A stretch of 64,000 bases of DNA from Stereocaulon alpinum (taxonomy: Eukaryota; Ascomycota; Lecanoromycetes; Lecanorales; Stereocaulaceae): positions 62,001 through 126,000 of the forward strand of contig JAEUBA010000043.1 of assembly GCA_018257865.1 (NCBI GenBank), in the 5' to 3' direction. Positions 9,370-20,044 of the stretch are shown here, piece after piece (positions within the stretch are counted from its first letter, which is position 1; each line of letters begins with the position of its first letter). A program made the translations under genes and the position numbers. The notes beneath the pieces were generated by a model. It did not search any database and had not been told where the DNA came from. It saw only the letters and a program-made list of their open reading frames with translations.

Positions 9370-10217
9370 ATGGCGCTCAGTTACACTTGTCGAGCACTCA
9401 GTATCAAGCTGCGAGTATCCACTCAAGGTGTGCTCGGTGAGCCGAGGATCGTCACCGATATCCCCACCTACGCCGGAAAATCGCATCAAGAGAGGGACCC
9501 ACAGCCTAGATCGTCTCTACCTGAGCGTCGTCCGTCTCTGAAACGTTTGGAGCGACTCAAGCTACTCTGCATGCTCGACCGTGACGGGCAGCTTCCACAA
9601 CGAAAAGCCGTCTCTTCTTCTTATGCGACTACACACGACCGTATATATTTCTCTAAGAAAGTCGCTCACTATGGAGAGTAGCCAGCGTCGATGTTTGGGA
9701 AGTACCGGAAGCATCTGGATCTGTCCGCACCGGATCTCAAGTACTCCGATTCGTAAAACCTGTACAGAAACCTCGCAAGGACCATGAGTGTAGGGATGCT
9801 AAGGCGTGTGCGATGCATGGTCAAACACATCCCACAACTGAATGGCCGATACCGAATGTGACGCTCATCGACAACGACACTCCCTCTCAGGAACATGTAG
9901 CAGCAGTGCTCCGTCAAAATCACGTCGCAATCTGCCCGCACTGGCGTCTGTGCGACTCTTTCGTCACAGATCTCTACTCCCCAAACTATAACCGGTGCAG
10001 CTCACGTAGGCAATGTCAGATTTGTGGAACGTTGATTTACGTTAGCATGATGAGGCATTTCGGTTATGGGAATATGCTCCAGGTGGTTGTCGAGAGGAGG
10101 AAATTGGAGTTCACAAGGTGCACTGATCCTGCTTGGATTACACGGCTGCACGATCCGACGCAGTTCCAGGTTCTTGAGCGGGCGTGGCTGGCATATAAAT
10201 TGTCGTTATTCAGCTAG
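9370..10217 (+). pseudogene. Frameshifted remnant of a Cys-rich fungal protein
   Basis: Three consecutive plus-strand frames together give one protein-like text. Frame 1 runs to about 9650 (LKRLERLKLLCMLDRDGQLP, then TTHDRIYFS). Frame 2 covers about 9640-9720 (RRCLGSTG-x-IWICPH). Frame 3 runs from about 9720 to the stop at 10217 (KDHECRDAKAC, HPTTEWPI, CPHWRLCDSFV, C-x2-CG, VVERRK, CTDPAWI). No GT-AG pair with an intron-like interior was found at either change of frame, so two frameshifts are more likely than introns. A cysteine pair expected near KAV-x-SS appears as Ser/Tyr. The layout recalls a common, uncharacterised Dothideomycete family, often annotated as F-box-like; that name is from memory. 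The N-terminus may begin earlier. Confidence 0.6.
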
Positions 10218-10960
10218 AGGTACTCTACATATAAGAGCTACAATGTAACTTGCAGATGGACATTTCCCGAGTAGACTATCTCCTTGTCGATTTCGGTTAC
10301 TGTACTGCGATAATAAGAACTATTGAGATAATAAAGTATGCCAGGTTCGTCAACCCTAATAGGGACCAAGCACAGCACTCGCAGTGCTAGCTTAAGCGAC
10401 AAACATGCCACCATGGAGCCAATAGGCTTTTCTCTCCATTGAGTGAAACTTTCGCACCCAACTAGACATTCGTAGTATTTCCTTCTACCGGCTTTCAGAC
10501 TTCTGCAACTGTCCTGGCCTAAGTCCGTGATGTGGTGATGTTGTTAGACCCGTTGATAGACTTTATATGGATAAAAAGGGCAAGCCTTGTCTACGCGTGG
10601 ACATAGCATCTGCTTGCCCGATCGGATTACAAGCATTAGCGAAGGCTGATCTCCGATCAACAGCTTATAAGCATGGGACACTACATCTCTTTCATGATGA
10701 TCCAGCCGTAAGCTGATGCGCCATCAGAATGTATCAGTGCAAGACTCTGCTCATGTTGTCAGAAACTGGGACTACTTGTCCAAGCGACTTGTGTTCTTCC
10801 TATCGACATTCGAAACAGCCGATCAGGAGTACTGGATGGTGTTAGGAGACTCATTGATTTTTCAGTGTCATTCTGGCTAGACGTACACAAGAGACGTACA
10901 CAAGAGACGTACACGAGAGACTGGAAAAGTACGATCATTTGACGAAACGGACCAACACTC
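10218..10960. other. Intergenic, 3' flank of the CHAT gene
   Basis: No gene recognised. It holds a short 3 x 13-bp tandem repeat at 10881-10919, listed separately. Confidence 0.5.
10881..10919. repeat. Three copies of a 13-bp tandem repeat
   Basis: The unit ACGTACACAAGAG is repeated three times with one substitution in the last copy. It lies about 40 bp beyond the stop of the CHAT gene, probably in its 3' untranslated region. Confidence 0.85.
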
Positions 10961-13900
10961 CTAAAGCAGATCATTCCTCGATTCCTCCTCTTCCTGGCTC
11001 ATTGTCGTTTTCTCTACTTGTTCGCCAGACGACTTTCTTGGGAAAGGCGCTTCCGCTTTGCGCATAGAAATATTCGCATTCCCAACCATAACGAAATTTG
11101 CCCAGAAATACGGGTGCTTCAGATTCAGGGCTGGCTCGCCATTCTCCAAAATCCAATTCTCCGCAGCCTCCTCCAGCTTTCGTCTGCCGTTCTTGACGAA
11201 GGCGCCAGGCTGCAAGCCATCTTCTTCCAGGGCATCCCACCTCTTGATGTAGGTATCTAATAGCGCTTTGATTTGATGAGGCTCGGCGAAAAAGAGCATG
11301 GTTGAGGCTTCATGCCACAGTCGTGCTAGTGTGACTGGCTCTTTTGCAATTACAACTCCCATATAGAAGAACATCATCTGGATCATGGTTATGAGGTCAT
11401 TGGCGGCCCAAAGGGCACCTAGGAACGCGTGAGCCCCTGCTGCTAGAACTGCATGCGAGAAGCCGACGACGTCATCACCGTGGTTCGTTTTGCCAGTCCC
11501 GCTCAGGCAAGCACTAAGGACAACCAGAGATGCCTTAGTCCGAACGTTAAGCAGGTCGATGACACGGAATTTCTCTCTTAGAAGTATGTGCGAGAGCAAA
11601 GGAGCGGATGCATCGAAATGTCCGTGTGTCGAAAGGTGTATGATAGAGCATCGCTCCATCTCTTCACGGAATCGATCCTTGGAGACTTCGGACGCGTTAA
11701 GGGGAGTGAAATCGAAGGTTTGTCCAATCAAAAGTGCCTCGATACCAGCCATGGGTAGAGCTGGCGGCCCTTTAGCGTGTTCCTCCCTTACACTACCAGG
11801 CCGAGCAATGGCTGATAAGACAGCGTTGCCAGCTACCGATCGCCTGCTGATATGAGCAAGAGCTGAGAGGCTGGGAACCTGGGACACAGGCATCTGCAAG
11901 CCCAAGGGGCGCTCGTCAAACAGGAGAACACCAAGAGGAAACCGGGCTAAATCGCCAGATGGTACAAAGATGATTTGGCTTTTTGCCCGGATCATGTGTT
12001 CAAGTGGCTTGATGAAGACCTCGGACATGCTCCAGATAAAGATGTCAAGGACATCTTCTGGAGCCTCGTCCTTGTATGTCGCAAGTAATCCGATGTATCG
12101 GCTGACCATCTGGCGGGTTGACGCCGCTGAAACCTCCTGCCACGTAGCTACTAGTATGTTCGATTCATCAATGCCGAAAAGTGCAAGCCCGTCTTCGGAG
12201 AGACTTATATACACAACCAGAGCATCCTTAGGAACGCCCATTAGGACAGTGGGCCACTCCAAGACTTGCTCGCTGAGGGGCCTCATGTCCACTGTATGGA
12301 GAGGATATGTCTTGAGATCCTCTTCCAAAGAAGCATCATTCAGCTCTTGGTATTCATTCTCCTCGGCTTCCGTCCGTGGCCGTTTGAGAAACTGAAGATC
12401 AAGCCATAGTCTGAACCTGTGGCGAACCCTATCCCACTCCTTGATGTTATCTACGTTGGCCTCGGCATTGAAAGACAATGACTGAGCCATTGAAAGCGCC
12501 TTTCCCCGTTCTAGGGCTCCTAGTGCCTCAGCTCGGAGATCCCAGTCCCTCAAATCAAGGCTTCTGTTCCACTGTCTCACCAAGCGGACAGTCTCATCCG
12601 GGATAAACCGCGCAGGGATTCTTCTAGATTCCTTGTCGATGGTCTCCATGCGTAGGTGTAAACGCGCAAGCGAGGCTGCAATCCGATCAAAGTCTCCATG
12701 ATTCACTAAAGCATTCCTCAAATCAAAGCTGTTCACACTCAACCACTCGGAGTGGAAGATAGCCCAACTTTGGAAGAAAGAGTGATAAGCGAGTTCGTAC
12801 TTTTCCTGTGCTTCTTCGATAAGACCAAGCCACAGAGCACGCTGCCAGGGTAAAGCGAGGGAGTAGTTTCCCGGAAACAAGAAATAGTCTGGACACTGCG
12901 CCTCAATGAGGCTCTGGAAGTAAAATGACCTTGTCCAGAACCGGGAATTGATACAACGTTGCAGCACACTTTCCAAAGCTCGAATAGAAGGCCTTCGCTG
13001 GTAGAGCGAGGAGTGGTTGCCAAACTGGAAGGCGAGTCCAATGCTGATTTCATTAAGCGTTTCATTTCCAGCAATAACCTGCAATACATCATGAGCTGCT
13101 TCGAATTCCTGTAGTTTCAAAAGGATGTCAACTCGAGCCAAATTCATTTCCAAGTCGGCATCCTCTGGCCGAGGCATTTGTGCTACATGGTTTGCCAATT
13201 TGTCACGTCCGGCCTCCCAGTCGCCTTTATCAATGTCCTCCTCATATTCGGTGATCAGCGCGTAGGCATCAACGAGCTTGCGCTTTTCTGTCAGCCATTC
13301 CCGTATTTCTAAACTCAACTTGTCCGGACTGAGTTCATACGACTCGACTAACTGGAGCTGTTCGTAGCACGTCCTTCTCATGCTTTCAGAGTTTTCCCAT
13401 TTTTGGGCTGCAGAAATCTTGAGATCGGCAAGCATCATAGCGAAGAATTGTTTGGCGTGGTTCCAAGCGGGGTCTCTCTCCGCTGCCTCGCTGAGTTCCG
13501 AGGCCAGCCGTGCAAAGATAGTATCAGCAACATGTAACGCAAGTTTGCCTGCGCTCAAGTCACTGGTAGATAGATGTAAAGTGGTCATAGCGTACTCTAA
13601 CTGGAAAGAAGCTGTCCATTGCTCAGGAATCTTTATGAGCACATGTCTTGCACACTCATACGCCAAACGCGCTCTTGCGATGGATCCGCAGCCATATCTG
13701 AGATGATCTCCAAACCGGAAAGCTAGTAACCCAAGCTGTCGTGCAAAGACCCAATTCTCACTTTGGGAACCCCATTCACCTATCTTGTGTTGCAGTTCAA
13801 AGACGTCGTCCATTGCCTCGCTCGCGAGTAAAACTAGATGCATCTGAGTAAGCTTAAAATGGATCACATCACCGGAGGCACGGAAGAGCTCGCAAGCAGT

Positions 13901-15280
13901 GTCAAAATGCTCTTTGATGTTCTCAAGAATTGTGCGATCTTTCTTCTCCCAATACTTCAATGGCGATATCTCCTGGGTAAGAAGAAGACAAGCCTTGCGT
14001 GACGCAACAAGTGCTCGCCCTCTCATCGCACCAATCCGAGAAAAAATGCCGTCGGCTTCTTGATAGCACCTCATTGCTCGCCTGACAGCGGTCGACCAAC
14101 TGTCGTCGGTTCTCCGGATGGGGTCAAGACTAACATCAGAGCCCCTAGGACTGCCACCAGCACCGACAAAGACGTCTTGGGAGTCTTGGCTCGCTAACGT
14201 AGTATCGAGAGCAGGGCACGTCCCACTCATCGCATAGCCAGCAGCTGGACGGGATCCCGGCTCACTATCTTCATGAGCGTACCATTTCTCGTCGTGGGTA
14301 TCGCGACTTAGTTGTATCGACTCAAATTCGCTAGCGATGTCTTCATCCTTGGAGACGTCTTTTAAAGTCACAGGCTTCCACTCAAGCTTTTCACAAATTG
14401 TATCGCTCCCCAAAGTGTCCCATCCATCAACAGGCAGGAGGTCGAAAGCTAGCGGACTTGTGAAAGGGCTAGAAACCATGGCGTCTGCGCATAATATACG
14501 ACAAATCCCCACACCCGCGTGGTCCTCGAATTCCTCGTATCGGGCCTGCAAACGTTCAAGATCTTCTGAAGCCTGAGGAACCCCTTGTGCTTGGCGCACT
14601 TCTAAAATCAGTCTCTCGGCGTAGGTTGAGATAGTATTAAAGCACAATTCTTCGGCCAAGTCCCTCACATACATCAACCGATGACAGCAATTTTCGAAGA
14701 TTTCAGGATTATGAAGAGGATGCTGTAGATGTGGCGAATGGAATTTATACCCAGGATTGGAGACACGAGCAGCTTCCAAGGCACGATGTGACAACGTCCA
14801 CACCTCGCGAATGATGCTAAATTCGAGCTTATCCATAGGCTCAACGTCATCAATGGCCTCAAGACATTGCTCAACTAATCGACTATGGTGTGCATGAGGG
14901 TTGAGAGTAGTTTCAATGAGCATCGAGGAAGGACCTCTCTGGAGGTTACAGAACCTAAACAAAGGAGGATAGAATTGCCAAGTTGAAAGTAAGAGGACAT
15001 AAGATCTGGTCCTGAAAAGCCATCGATTGCCGAATCCTCCGTTGTATAGTGCCTGTATATGTGTATTAAAAGACGGCATCCCATCTTCGTTACGGATGTT
15101 GCCGACAAGAGCTGCATGTACGGCTTTAAGGAGGAGAAGCGTAGCCATTTCGTCTTTCGAGGGATCCGTTCTGTTCGCTTCCCTGTCCTGGATTCTTGTT
15201 GAAGCATCTACGAAGCTACCACGAGGCTCTTCTATGAAGACTGAACCACCAAAAAAATCACACATCTCTCGGAAGTCCAT
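10961..15280 (-). CDS. CHAT-domain (caspase-like) protease with helical repeats
   Basis: One uninterrupted 1439-residue frame from the ATG at 15280. The C-terminal third is a CHAT domain (caspase/separase clan): FVPSGDLARFPLGVLLFD, then IIHLSTHGHFD with catalytic His1219, then LVVLSACLSGTGK with catalytic Cys1258, then GDDVVGFSHAVLAAGA and FLGALWAANDL. Upstream lies a long, mainly helical region (roughly residues 400-900) resembling degenerate tetratricopeptide repeats, the usual CHAT partner. The N-terminal 350 residues are unassigned. There is no signal peptide or membrane segment, so it is probably cytosolic. It is divergent from a gasdermin-like gene 352 bp away; fungal gasdermins are known to be clustered with and activated by such proteases. 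A role in regulated cell death or allorecognition is inferred from that arrangement. The target and trigger are unknown. Confidence 0.88.
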   Translation of the reverse strand: MDFREMCDFFGGSVFIEEPRGSFVDASTRIQDREANRTDPSKDEMATLLLLKAVHAALVGNIRNEDGMPSFNTHIQALYNGGFGNRWLFRTRSYVLLLSTWQFYPPLFRFCNLQRGPSSMLIETTLNPHAHHSRLVEQCLEAIDDVEPMDKLEFSIIREVWTLSHRALEAARVSNPGYKFHSPHLQHPLHNPEIFENCCHRLMYVRDLAEELCFNTISTYAERLILEVRQAQGVPQASEDLERLQARYEEFEDHAGVGICRILCADAMVSSPFTSPLAFDLLPVDGWDTLGSDTICEKLEWKPVTLKDVSKDEDIASEFESIQLSRDTHDEKWYAHEDSEPGSRPAAGYAMSGTCPALDTTLASQDSQDVFVGAGGSPRGSDVSLDPIRRTDDSWSTAVRRAMRCYQEADGIFSRIGAMRGRALVASRKACLLLTQEISPLKYWEKKDRTILENIKEHFDTACELFRASGDVIHFKLTQMHLVLLASEAMDDVFELQHKIGEWGSQSENWVFARQLGLLAFRFGDHLRYGCGSIARARLAYECARHVLIKIPEQWTASFQLEYAMTTLHLSTSDLSAGKLALHVADTIFARLASELSEAAERDPAWNHAKQFFAMMLADLKISAAQKWENSESMRRTCYEQLQLVESYELSPDKLSLEIREWLTEKRKLVDAYALITEYEEDIDKGDWEAGRDKLANHVAQMPRPEDADLEMNLARVDILLKLQEFEAAHDVLQVIAGNETLNEISIGLAFQFGNHSSLYQRRPSIRALESVLQRCINSRFWTRSFYFQSLIEAQCPDYFLFPGNYSLALPWQRALWLGLIEEAQEKYELAYHSFFQSWAIFHSEWLSVNSFDLRNALVNHGDFDRIAASLARLHLRMETIDKESRRIPARFIPDETVRLVRQWNRSLDLRDWDLRAEALGALERGKALSMAQSLSFNAEANVDNIKEWDRVRHRFRLWLDLQFLKRPRTEAEENEYQELNDASLEEDLKTYPLHTVDMRPLSEQVLEWPTVLMGVPKDALVVYISLSEDGLALFGIDESNILVATWQEVSAASTRQMVSRYIGLLATYKDEAPEDVLDIFIWSMSEVFIKPLEHMIRAKSQIIFVPSGDLARFPLGVLLFDERPLGLQMPVSQVPSLSALAHISRRSVAGNAVLSAIARPGSVREEHAKGPPALPMAGIEALLIGQTFDFTPLNASEVSKDRFREEMERCSIIHLSTHGHFDASAPLLSHILLREKFRVIDLLNVRTKASLVVLSACLSGTGKTNHGDDVVGFSHAVLAAGAHAFLGALWAANDLITMIQMMFFYMGVVIAKEPVTLARLWHEASTMLFFAEPHQIKALLDTYIKRWDALEEDGLQPGAFVKNGRRKLEEAAENWILENGEPALNLKHPYFWANFVMVGNANISMRKAEAPFPRKSSGEQVEKTTMSQEEEESRNDLL

Positions 15281-15632
15281 CTTGATAGCCCTGAATGGCT
15301 ATGCGGTCTGTACTTTGTTCGTTGAAGATCCGTAATGTGTACAAGCGTGGCTGAAGTCGTTGTCCGCCCTCGAAGAGGCAAGGCTGGAAGGAGAATAATC
15401 CTACTTTAACCACGAGAGTAAGTCCACGGCCGTGGCGAGCTGTCAGGTGCACATCGAACGTGAGAACAGAAAGCACCGACCTTGAATGTATCCCCGCCTG
15501 TGGGGGCCGCATTCTAGGCTGGATATAGCTTGGCGGCGCCGCTATTGGAAGAGATCTATTTTTTGATTGATAGCTTCAATGTGCCTATACGTGACACCTT
15601 CCCTTCCCAGGTAGACAGCGCTACAGTTTGTC
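15281..15632. promoter_or_regulatory. Shared divergent promoter of CHAT protease and gasdermin-like gene
   Basis: The 352-bp interval contains both transcription starts and no credible gene. A short head-to-head spacer suggests co-expression. No specific operator was recognised. Confidence 0.55.
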
Positions 15633-16605
15633 ATGGCGACAGGGGAGAAGCTCACCTACATCGGCTACCGAGAAGGGTTGAACCCAAGATTCCTGACTCT
15701 AGGTAGCCTAATGTTTGATTTCGCCAATCCTAAAACAAGAGATCCCTATATACACGGGCAGCTGACAGCAGATGATCGAGACCTCTGGGCTTTAGATGAT
15801 CCGGTAGAAAACTGCTGGGTGGGGTACAGTAGTGGCAAAGGATGTAGTTTTGGTGGTGGCGTGTTAAATTTTGCAGACCTAAATGTCTCGCGTACTATCG
15901 ACAATTACAATCTTGTGGTTGCGAAAGCTGGCACCAAGATTGAGCTTCTCAAGTGAGTCTTGCCTGGTCGTTCTCCCAGGTAAACAAAGTCTTGACTGCT
16001 ATAGGCCTGCAGAGTTCTTCGAGAAGGTCACCCTCCACTCCGACGAAGCACGATTTTGGCTGGAGTCCCGGCTTGCCGTGTCTCGCAAATTGAGATACTA
16101 TTATGGCATCACATTGCAACACCCAAAGATCTGGCTGCTGACTGGTCTATACATCATGAAAGACGCGACCTGCTTGAGTATTTATGGCCAAAGCTCGGGC
16201 TTTGGCGGATCAATGACGCTGCCTTTACCCGATCCGTCTGGGATTGCTGCAGCATTGCAGCTGAATCCGAATGCGAAATGGGACACCAAGAACGGGCTTG
16301 CGATAGGCGGTGGAGCCACTTTCCCCGGCTACAGGGTGTGGGCTGCGCAGTACCACCGCGTCAAGGCAAGATACTTCGATGTCCGAGACGAAGCCGAATT
16401 ATCATTGAAACAGCTGAAATTATTGAGGGTTTTCGACATGCGCGCGAGTCGAGGTGAATTTTCTGCCGCTGAGGTCGAACTCGATGGGACAATGACAGGA
16501 GATAGGGAGGAAGAGGAAGAGGAAGCCTCCGAAGAGGCGCATACGGCTGACTATTGGGAGAAGTTCACTAAGGAGCTGAGAGACATTGAAGCTGAGTTCG
16601 AATGA
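15633..16605 (+). CDS. Gasdermin-like pore-forming protein (candidate)
   Basis: Two exons, 15633-15952 and 16005-16605, joined across a 52-nt GTGAGT...TAG intron; 306 residues. There is no signal peptide. The order of elements resembles the gasdermin N-terminal domain: after the 'KIWLLTGLYIMKDATC' strand come a glycine-rich GFGGSMTLPLPDP hairpin, a polar stretch, then IGGGATFPGYRVWAAQYHRV, matching the family's (I/V)P-x-G-x(3)-A(F/Y)RV pattern. Residues 273-306 are an acidic run (six Glu) plus an amphipathic helix ending EFTKELRDIEAEFE-like, a plausible C-terminal inhibitory tail. Family knowledge: fungal gasdermins (RCD-1, HET-Q1) are about this size and are activated by removal of a short C-terminal piece by a neighbouring protease. 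The assignment rests on topology plus the CHAT neighbour; primary-sequence similarity is weak. Confidence 0.6.
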
Positions 16606-17243
16606 CTCAGTATGATCATATATAGTATGGCGGGAGATGCAGCTTCCAATGATAGGAATTTGTGACTGATATTCGTGACTAGGGCCTTGCTCAAAATGTG
16701 TAATCCCACTTGCAGAGAGTGGTAGCCGAATCAGAGTACCCTCCCCGCCTTCCACATAAATTGCTGTGAAAGTGTAGCAACCGCCAAGCAGCCCCTTAGA
16801 ATTGCTTGGAGGCTTCCACATCTATCTTGCCCGAGCATCATCTGCCGATCTAATACGGATGATCCACAGATAAAGACATACTAGAGCGGCATCTGCTAGC
16901 TTCTGTACCGTCCGAAGTGGGCAACGACTCCGTGCATATGTCTTCATTGAAACTCAACTTCTTTCTTTTGTGGTCTAGGTAGCGAGCAATCCACACATTG
17001 TCTGACAAGCGCACAACAGTCACAGCTATTCACTTGATCTGCGTTGAAAGCTGAGGGCTTGCCCAAGAGCGAGCAGCGACTGCCCAAATAACAGTCATTT
17101 CGAGCATCCTCAAGCTTTGAATTCTGTTCCCAGAGCGATGGAAACGGATGTTCACGCACGCTATGCATGACGTTGTGATATTGGTAGATCGCTGAATGCA
17201 GCAGGTACCAAAACAAAGGCCAAGATTCAGTCAATGCGGAGAC
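16606..17243. other. Intergenic, no gene recognised
   Basis: A 96-codon minus frame (16944-17234) has clustered cysteines (CDCC, CVDC) but could not be joined in phase to the neighbouring small gene, so it is not called. Confidence 0.4.
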
Positions 17244-17700
17244 CTAGCACCTGCTAGCTTGGCGGTGGACGCGCCATAATCCGAGGCTGACAATTTCCTC
17301 ATCCTTCTTGTCTATGTCTTCTTCGTCCCCAGCCTCTTGGCCTCCGGTAGAACCCTTCGCTCCCGGCTGGATTTCCGTGGAAACGTCGCTCTGGGACAGA
17401 GCCTGAACTTTTGGGATGTATGCGGGGCGGTAATTCAAGTCCAGCGTCATCATCACTGGCATTTCAAGAACTTCCGCTTAAGTGTCACGTTCACTAGAAG
17501 CCAGCCGTCAGGAACATACGCTTTTTGGCATGATTTCGGGCCAGATCGCAAGCATAGTGGCAACACTCTTCGCTTGCAAGTATCGGCTTCGGACACGTGG
17601 CACTTTTCAACATGTTCTCCTCTACGGTCATCATTGAATTATAGGCTTCAAAGTTCGCTGAGCTACGCATCAATTCGTCAACAAAATGATCCAAACACAT
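17244..17700 (-). CDS. Small hypothetical protein, two exons
   Basis: Exons 17700-17520 and 17470-17244 join in phase across a 49-nt GTATGT...AAG intron to give 135 residues. The joined region reads CCHYACDLARNHAKKLLEMP, followed by a proline/charged tail with GDEEDIDKKDEE. No known domain was recognised. The ATG at 17700 lies inside the last codons of MED17 on the same strand (23-bp overlap), which is unusual for a fungal gene and leaves the start uncertain; a missed upstream exon is possible. The intron lacks a strong branch site. The continuous composition and in-phase junction are the main support. Confidence 0.42.
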
Positions 17701-19655
17701 GAGTCAACGATCTCTTTTCTCCACCGCCCTCCAACCCTCGAGTATCCCACGTCCAGATCCCCTGGTCATTGAATCTACCAGTCCGCTGCCAGTTCAGACT
17801 CAAGCGCTCCCTTTCTAGGATTACAGATGCCATGTCCCTATCATGGCTTCCCGGTCTAGTGCGCATGATCGAGGTAGTGTGTGGAGAGAAGATGCGCCAA
17901 TCGTCAAAGCTAGACAGAAGATGATGCAATATCGAAAGAGTGGTTAGGTGTAATATGTGGCTCTCAAGGGGCGCAAAAGACGAGAATTGCATGGATTGCG
18001 GTAGTTGGGCAACTGGGCTTTCTGGCGGGATGTTTCCATTGGTGACAAGGAAGCTAGTGCCGAGAGTGGGTGGATGAAGCGCTGTGTGTATGTCAATGAA
18101 GACGTTGGTAGCGCCGTCTGGCAACCGCAGAGTCATTGTAGAGTGAGGAGGTGAAGTAAGCTGCTTGATTAAGGTCTCGACCGCCGGATCATATGACTTT
18201 TTGTTCACTAAGGACGCGATAGCATGGTTTTGGAAGGATCCAGCCGTCTCGATCGACAAGTCTAGGTCTGCCACTGCCAGTATTTGGTGCAATTGTTCCA
18301 GAGACGTATGTATTGATTGCACGTGAGAGCGATGTTGGAAGTATTCGATGACAGGTTTGAGTATTGCATACAGTGGGCGTGGAACCCTAGATTCCCGGAG
18401 AGGCGGAGGTTTCTCAGAGCGATTGCGCAGAATCTGGCGGTGTGCGTAAGAAAGTAGGATACGGAGTGAAGTAGCAATATTGGCGACCACAGGGCTACTA
18501 TTATATATGTCTTCTGAAGCGCTATCCTTAGTAGGGACAAGATCAATTTCAATTTGCTTGTCAGTCTCGAACGGTATGAGTACGCTGTTATCAACGCAGC
18601 GCACTCCTTGATTCACCAGGTTGCGTGCCTCCCGGTGGATCTCGTGGTGAAGTTCTTCGTCAAATATGCTGTCTCTAGCACTGCAAATCTCTTTCTCCAC
18701 TGATCCGTCTCCAGGAATGCTCGTTGTAGCATTCATTGTTGAAGCAATCGGCTTTCCTTGCCGAAGAATACGAACTCGAAGCTGGCGGTGTCCCTTCGAT
18801 ATAAAACCGTGATCAAGACTAACGCTACCATCTGCATCACGTCTCAGAGCCGCCAGACCTCGATCGCGGAAATCAGAGTAAGCTGTACAGTATTGTCAGC
18901 ACGCGTCCTACCGCATCTCCCCACATGCTAGTAGCCTCACCTTCAGCAAACCCATAACGGACCGCAAGCGTATGCTTTTCGCGTGGCAGTCTGAACAGTG
19001 GCCATCGCTTTTCCTTGACCGCAAGCACTTGGCTCCAATATGTGGTTTCCCTTCCTACCTCCTCTTCTAGTCGTGACGCAGAACCCAGCAAAGAATCCGC
19101 AGCCTTGTTTAGTGATTGCATCCGCCAGCCAATTGATACCATTTCTTCATGTCGCTTCTCTAGGTCTGATAATTGCGGCATTTGTACAACTTCTCCGCCT
19201 AGAATTCCTAGAGGAAGGGTCGCTTTCAGGTACTGGGACATGGTTGATTGCGCCGTTGCAGGAGATTGCTTCGAGAGAAGCAGGGACACAAAGTCAAGGG
19301 CCATCGAGCTTTCTGCGGTAGCCTGGCTACGCATGTGTAAGCTTGAGTCCGATGTGAGAATTCTATGCCGGCTACCTTACCGTATCTGCTTAAGTATCTC
19401 CTCTCGCGCTGTGACTATGTCCTCTTTCTTGGACTCGGCCTCTTCAGCCCCCTCGACTGTCTCAAGAGTATCATCTTGACCGGCCTCTGTTTCACTACTG
19501 TTCAAAGCCTGAATCTCCTCCTCGAGGCTTTCCTCTGTGACACTCCTGAAGGGCCCTTTTTGTTGATTGATGCGCGAGATGAGGTCTTGAAGTGATTGCT
19601 TCTCTTTGTCGATACTGGGAAACGCTTGCAACGACAGGGAAAGTGCTTCCGCCAT
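17678..19655 (-). CDS. MED17: Mediator complex subunit 17 (Srb4)
   Basis: Three exons (19655-19381, 19326-18941, 18882-17678) joined by introns of 54 and 58 nt give 621 residues. MED17 is the scaffold of the Mediator head module, needed for RNA polymerase II transcription in the nucleus. Recognised blocks are LQDLISRINQQKGPFRSVTEESL at the N-terminus (only the core is quoted here), ALDFVSLLLSK, TMSQYLKATLPLG, the VRYGFAEA/YSDFRDRGLAALRRD junction that crosses the second intron in phase, and HRQLRVRI. A 3' extension rich in Ser/Leu follows. The start was set at MAEALSLSLQAFP (19655), since the longer frame opens with TTG. Length fits fungal MED17 (about 600-700). It is head-to-head with phosphofructokinase. 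Confidence 0.9.
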
Positions 19656-20044
19656 GACTGGTAATCTTTTCAACTGTTCTTGACAACTTCATCATAGAAT
19701 GTACTCGCCAACTCCGCCTCCAGAACCTACAATACGTTCATTTGTGTGATTGGCGTGGAAGTTTACATTCTTTGCCGTGTTCAGAACTCCGGGATACGGC
19801 GGAACATATCTCCGGGACAGCTTGGACCCTGATGAAATCCCGACCAATGGATAGGGCCGATAAGCAAAGAGCTCTCTCGGCGTCTTACTCAACGTTGCTT
19901 TTCCCATCCAATGACCTGAAAACATCCCGCATGACCAACTTTCCTGCTTTGACTACACCTCTACACTCTTATGAATCTACACTCACCATAGATCACCTCT
20001 TCACCTTTTGTCGAAGCTTGCTGCTTCTGGGCTTCAACTCCGTC
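19656..20044. promoter_or_regulatory. Shared promoter of MED17 and phosphofructokinase
   Basis: A 389-bp divergent spacer. The phosphofructokinase frame stays open upstream of 20045 (further ATGs such as the one before TNFPALTT), so part of this interval could be N-terminal coding, but the upstream residues do not resemble the family. Confidence 0.45.

Noticed and set aside
16944..17234. 96-codon minus frame with cysteine pairs as further exon of the small gene at 17244-17700
   Set aside because: All candidate GT-AG joins tested gave the wrong phase or an immediate stop.
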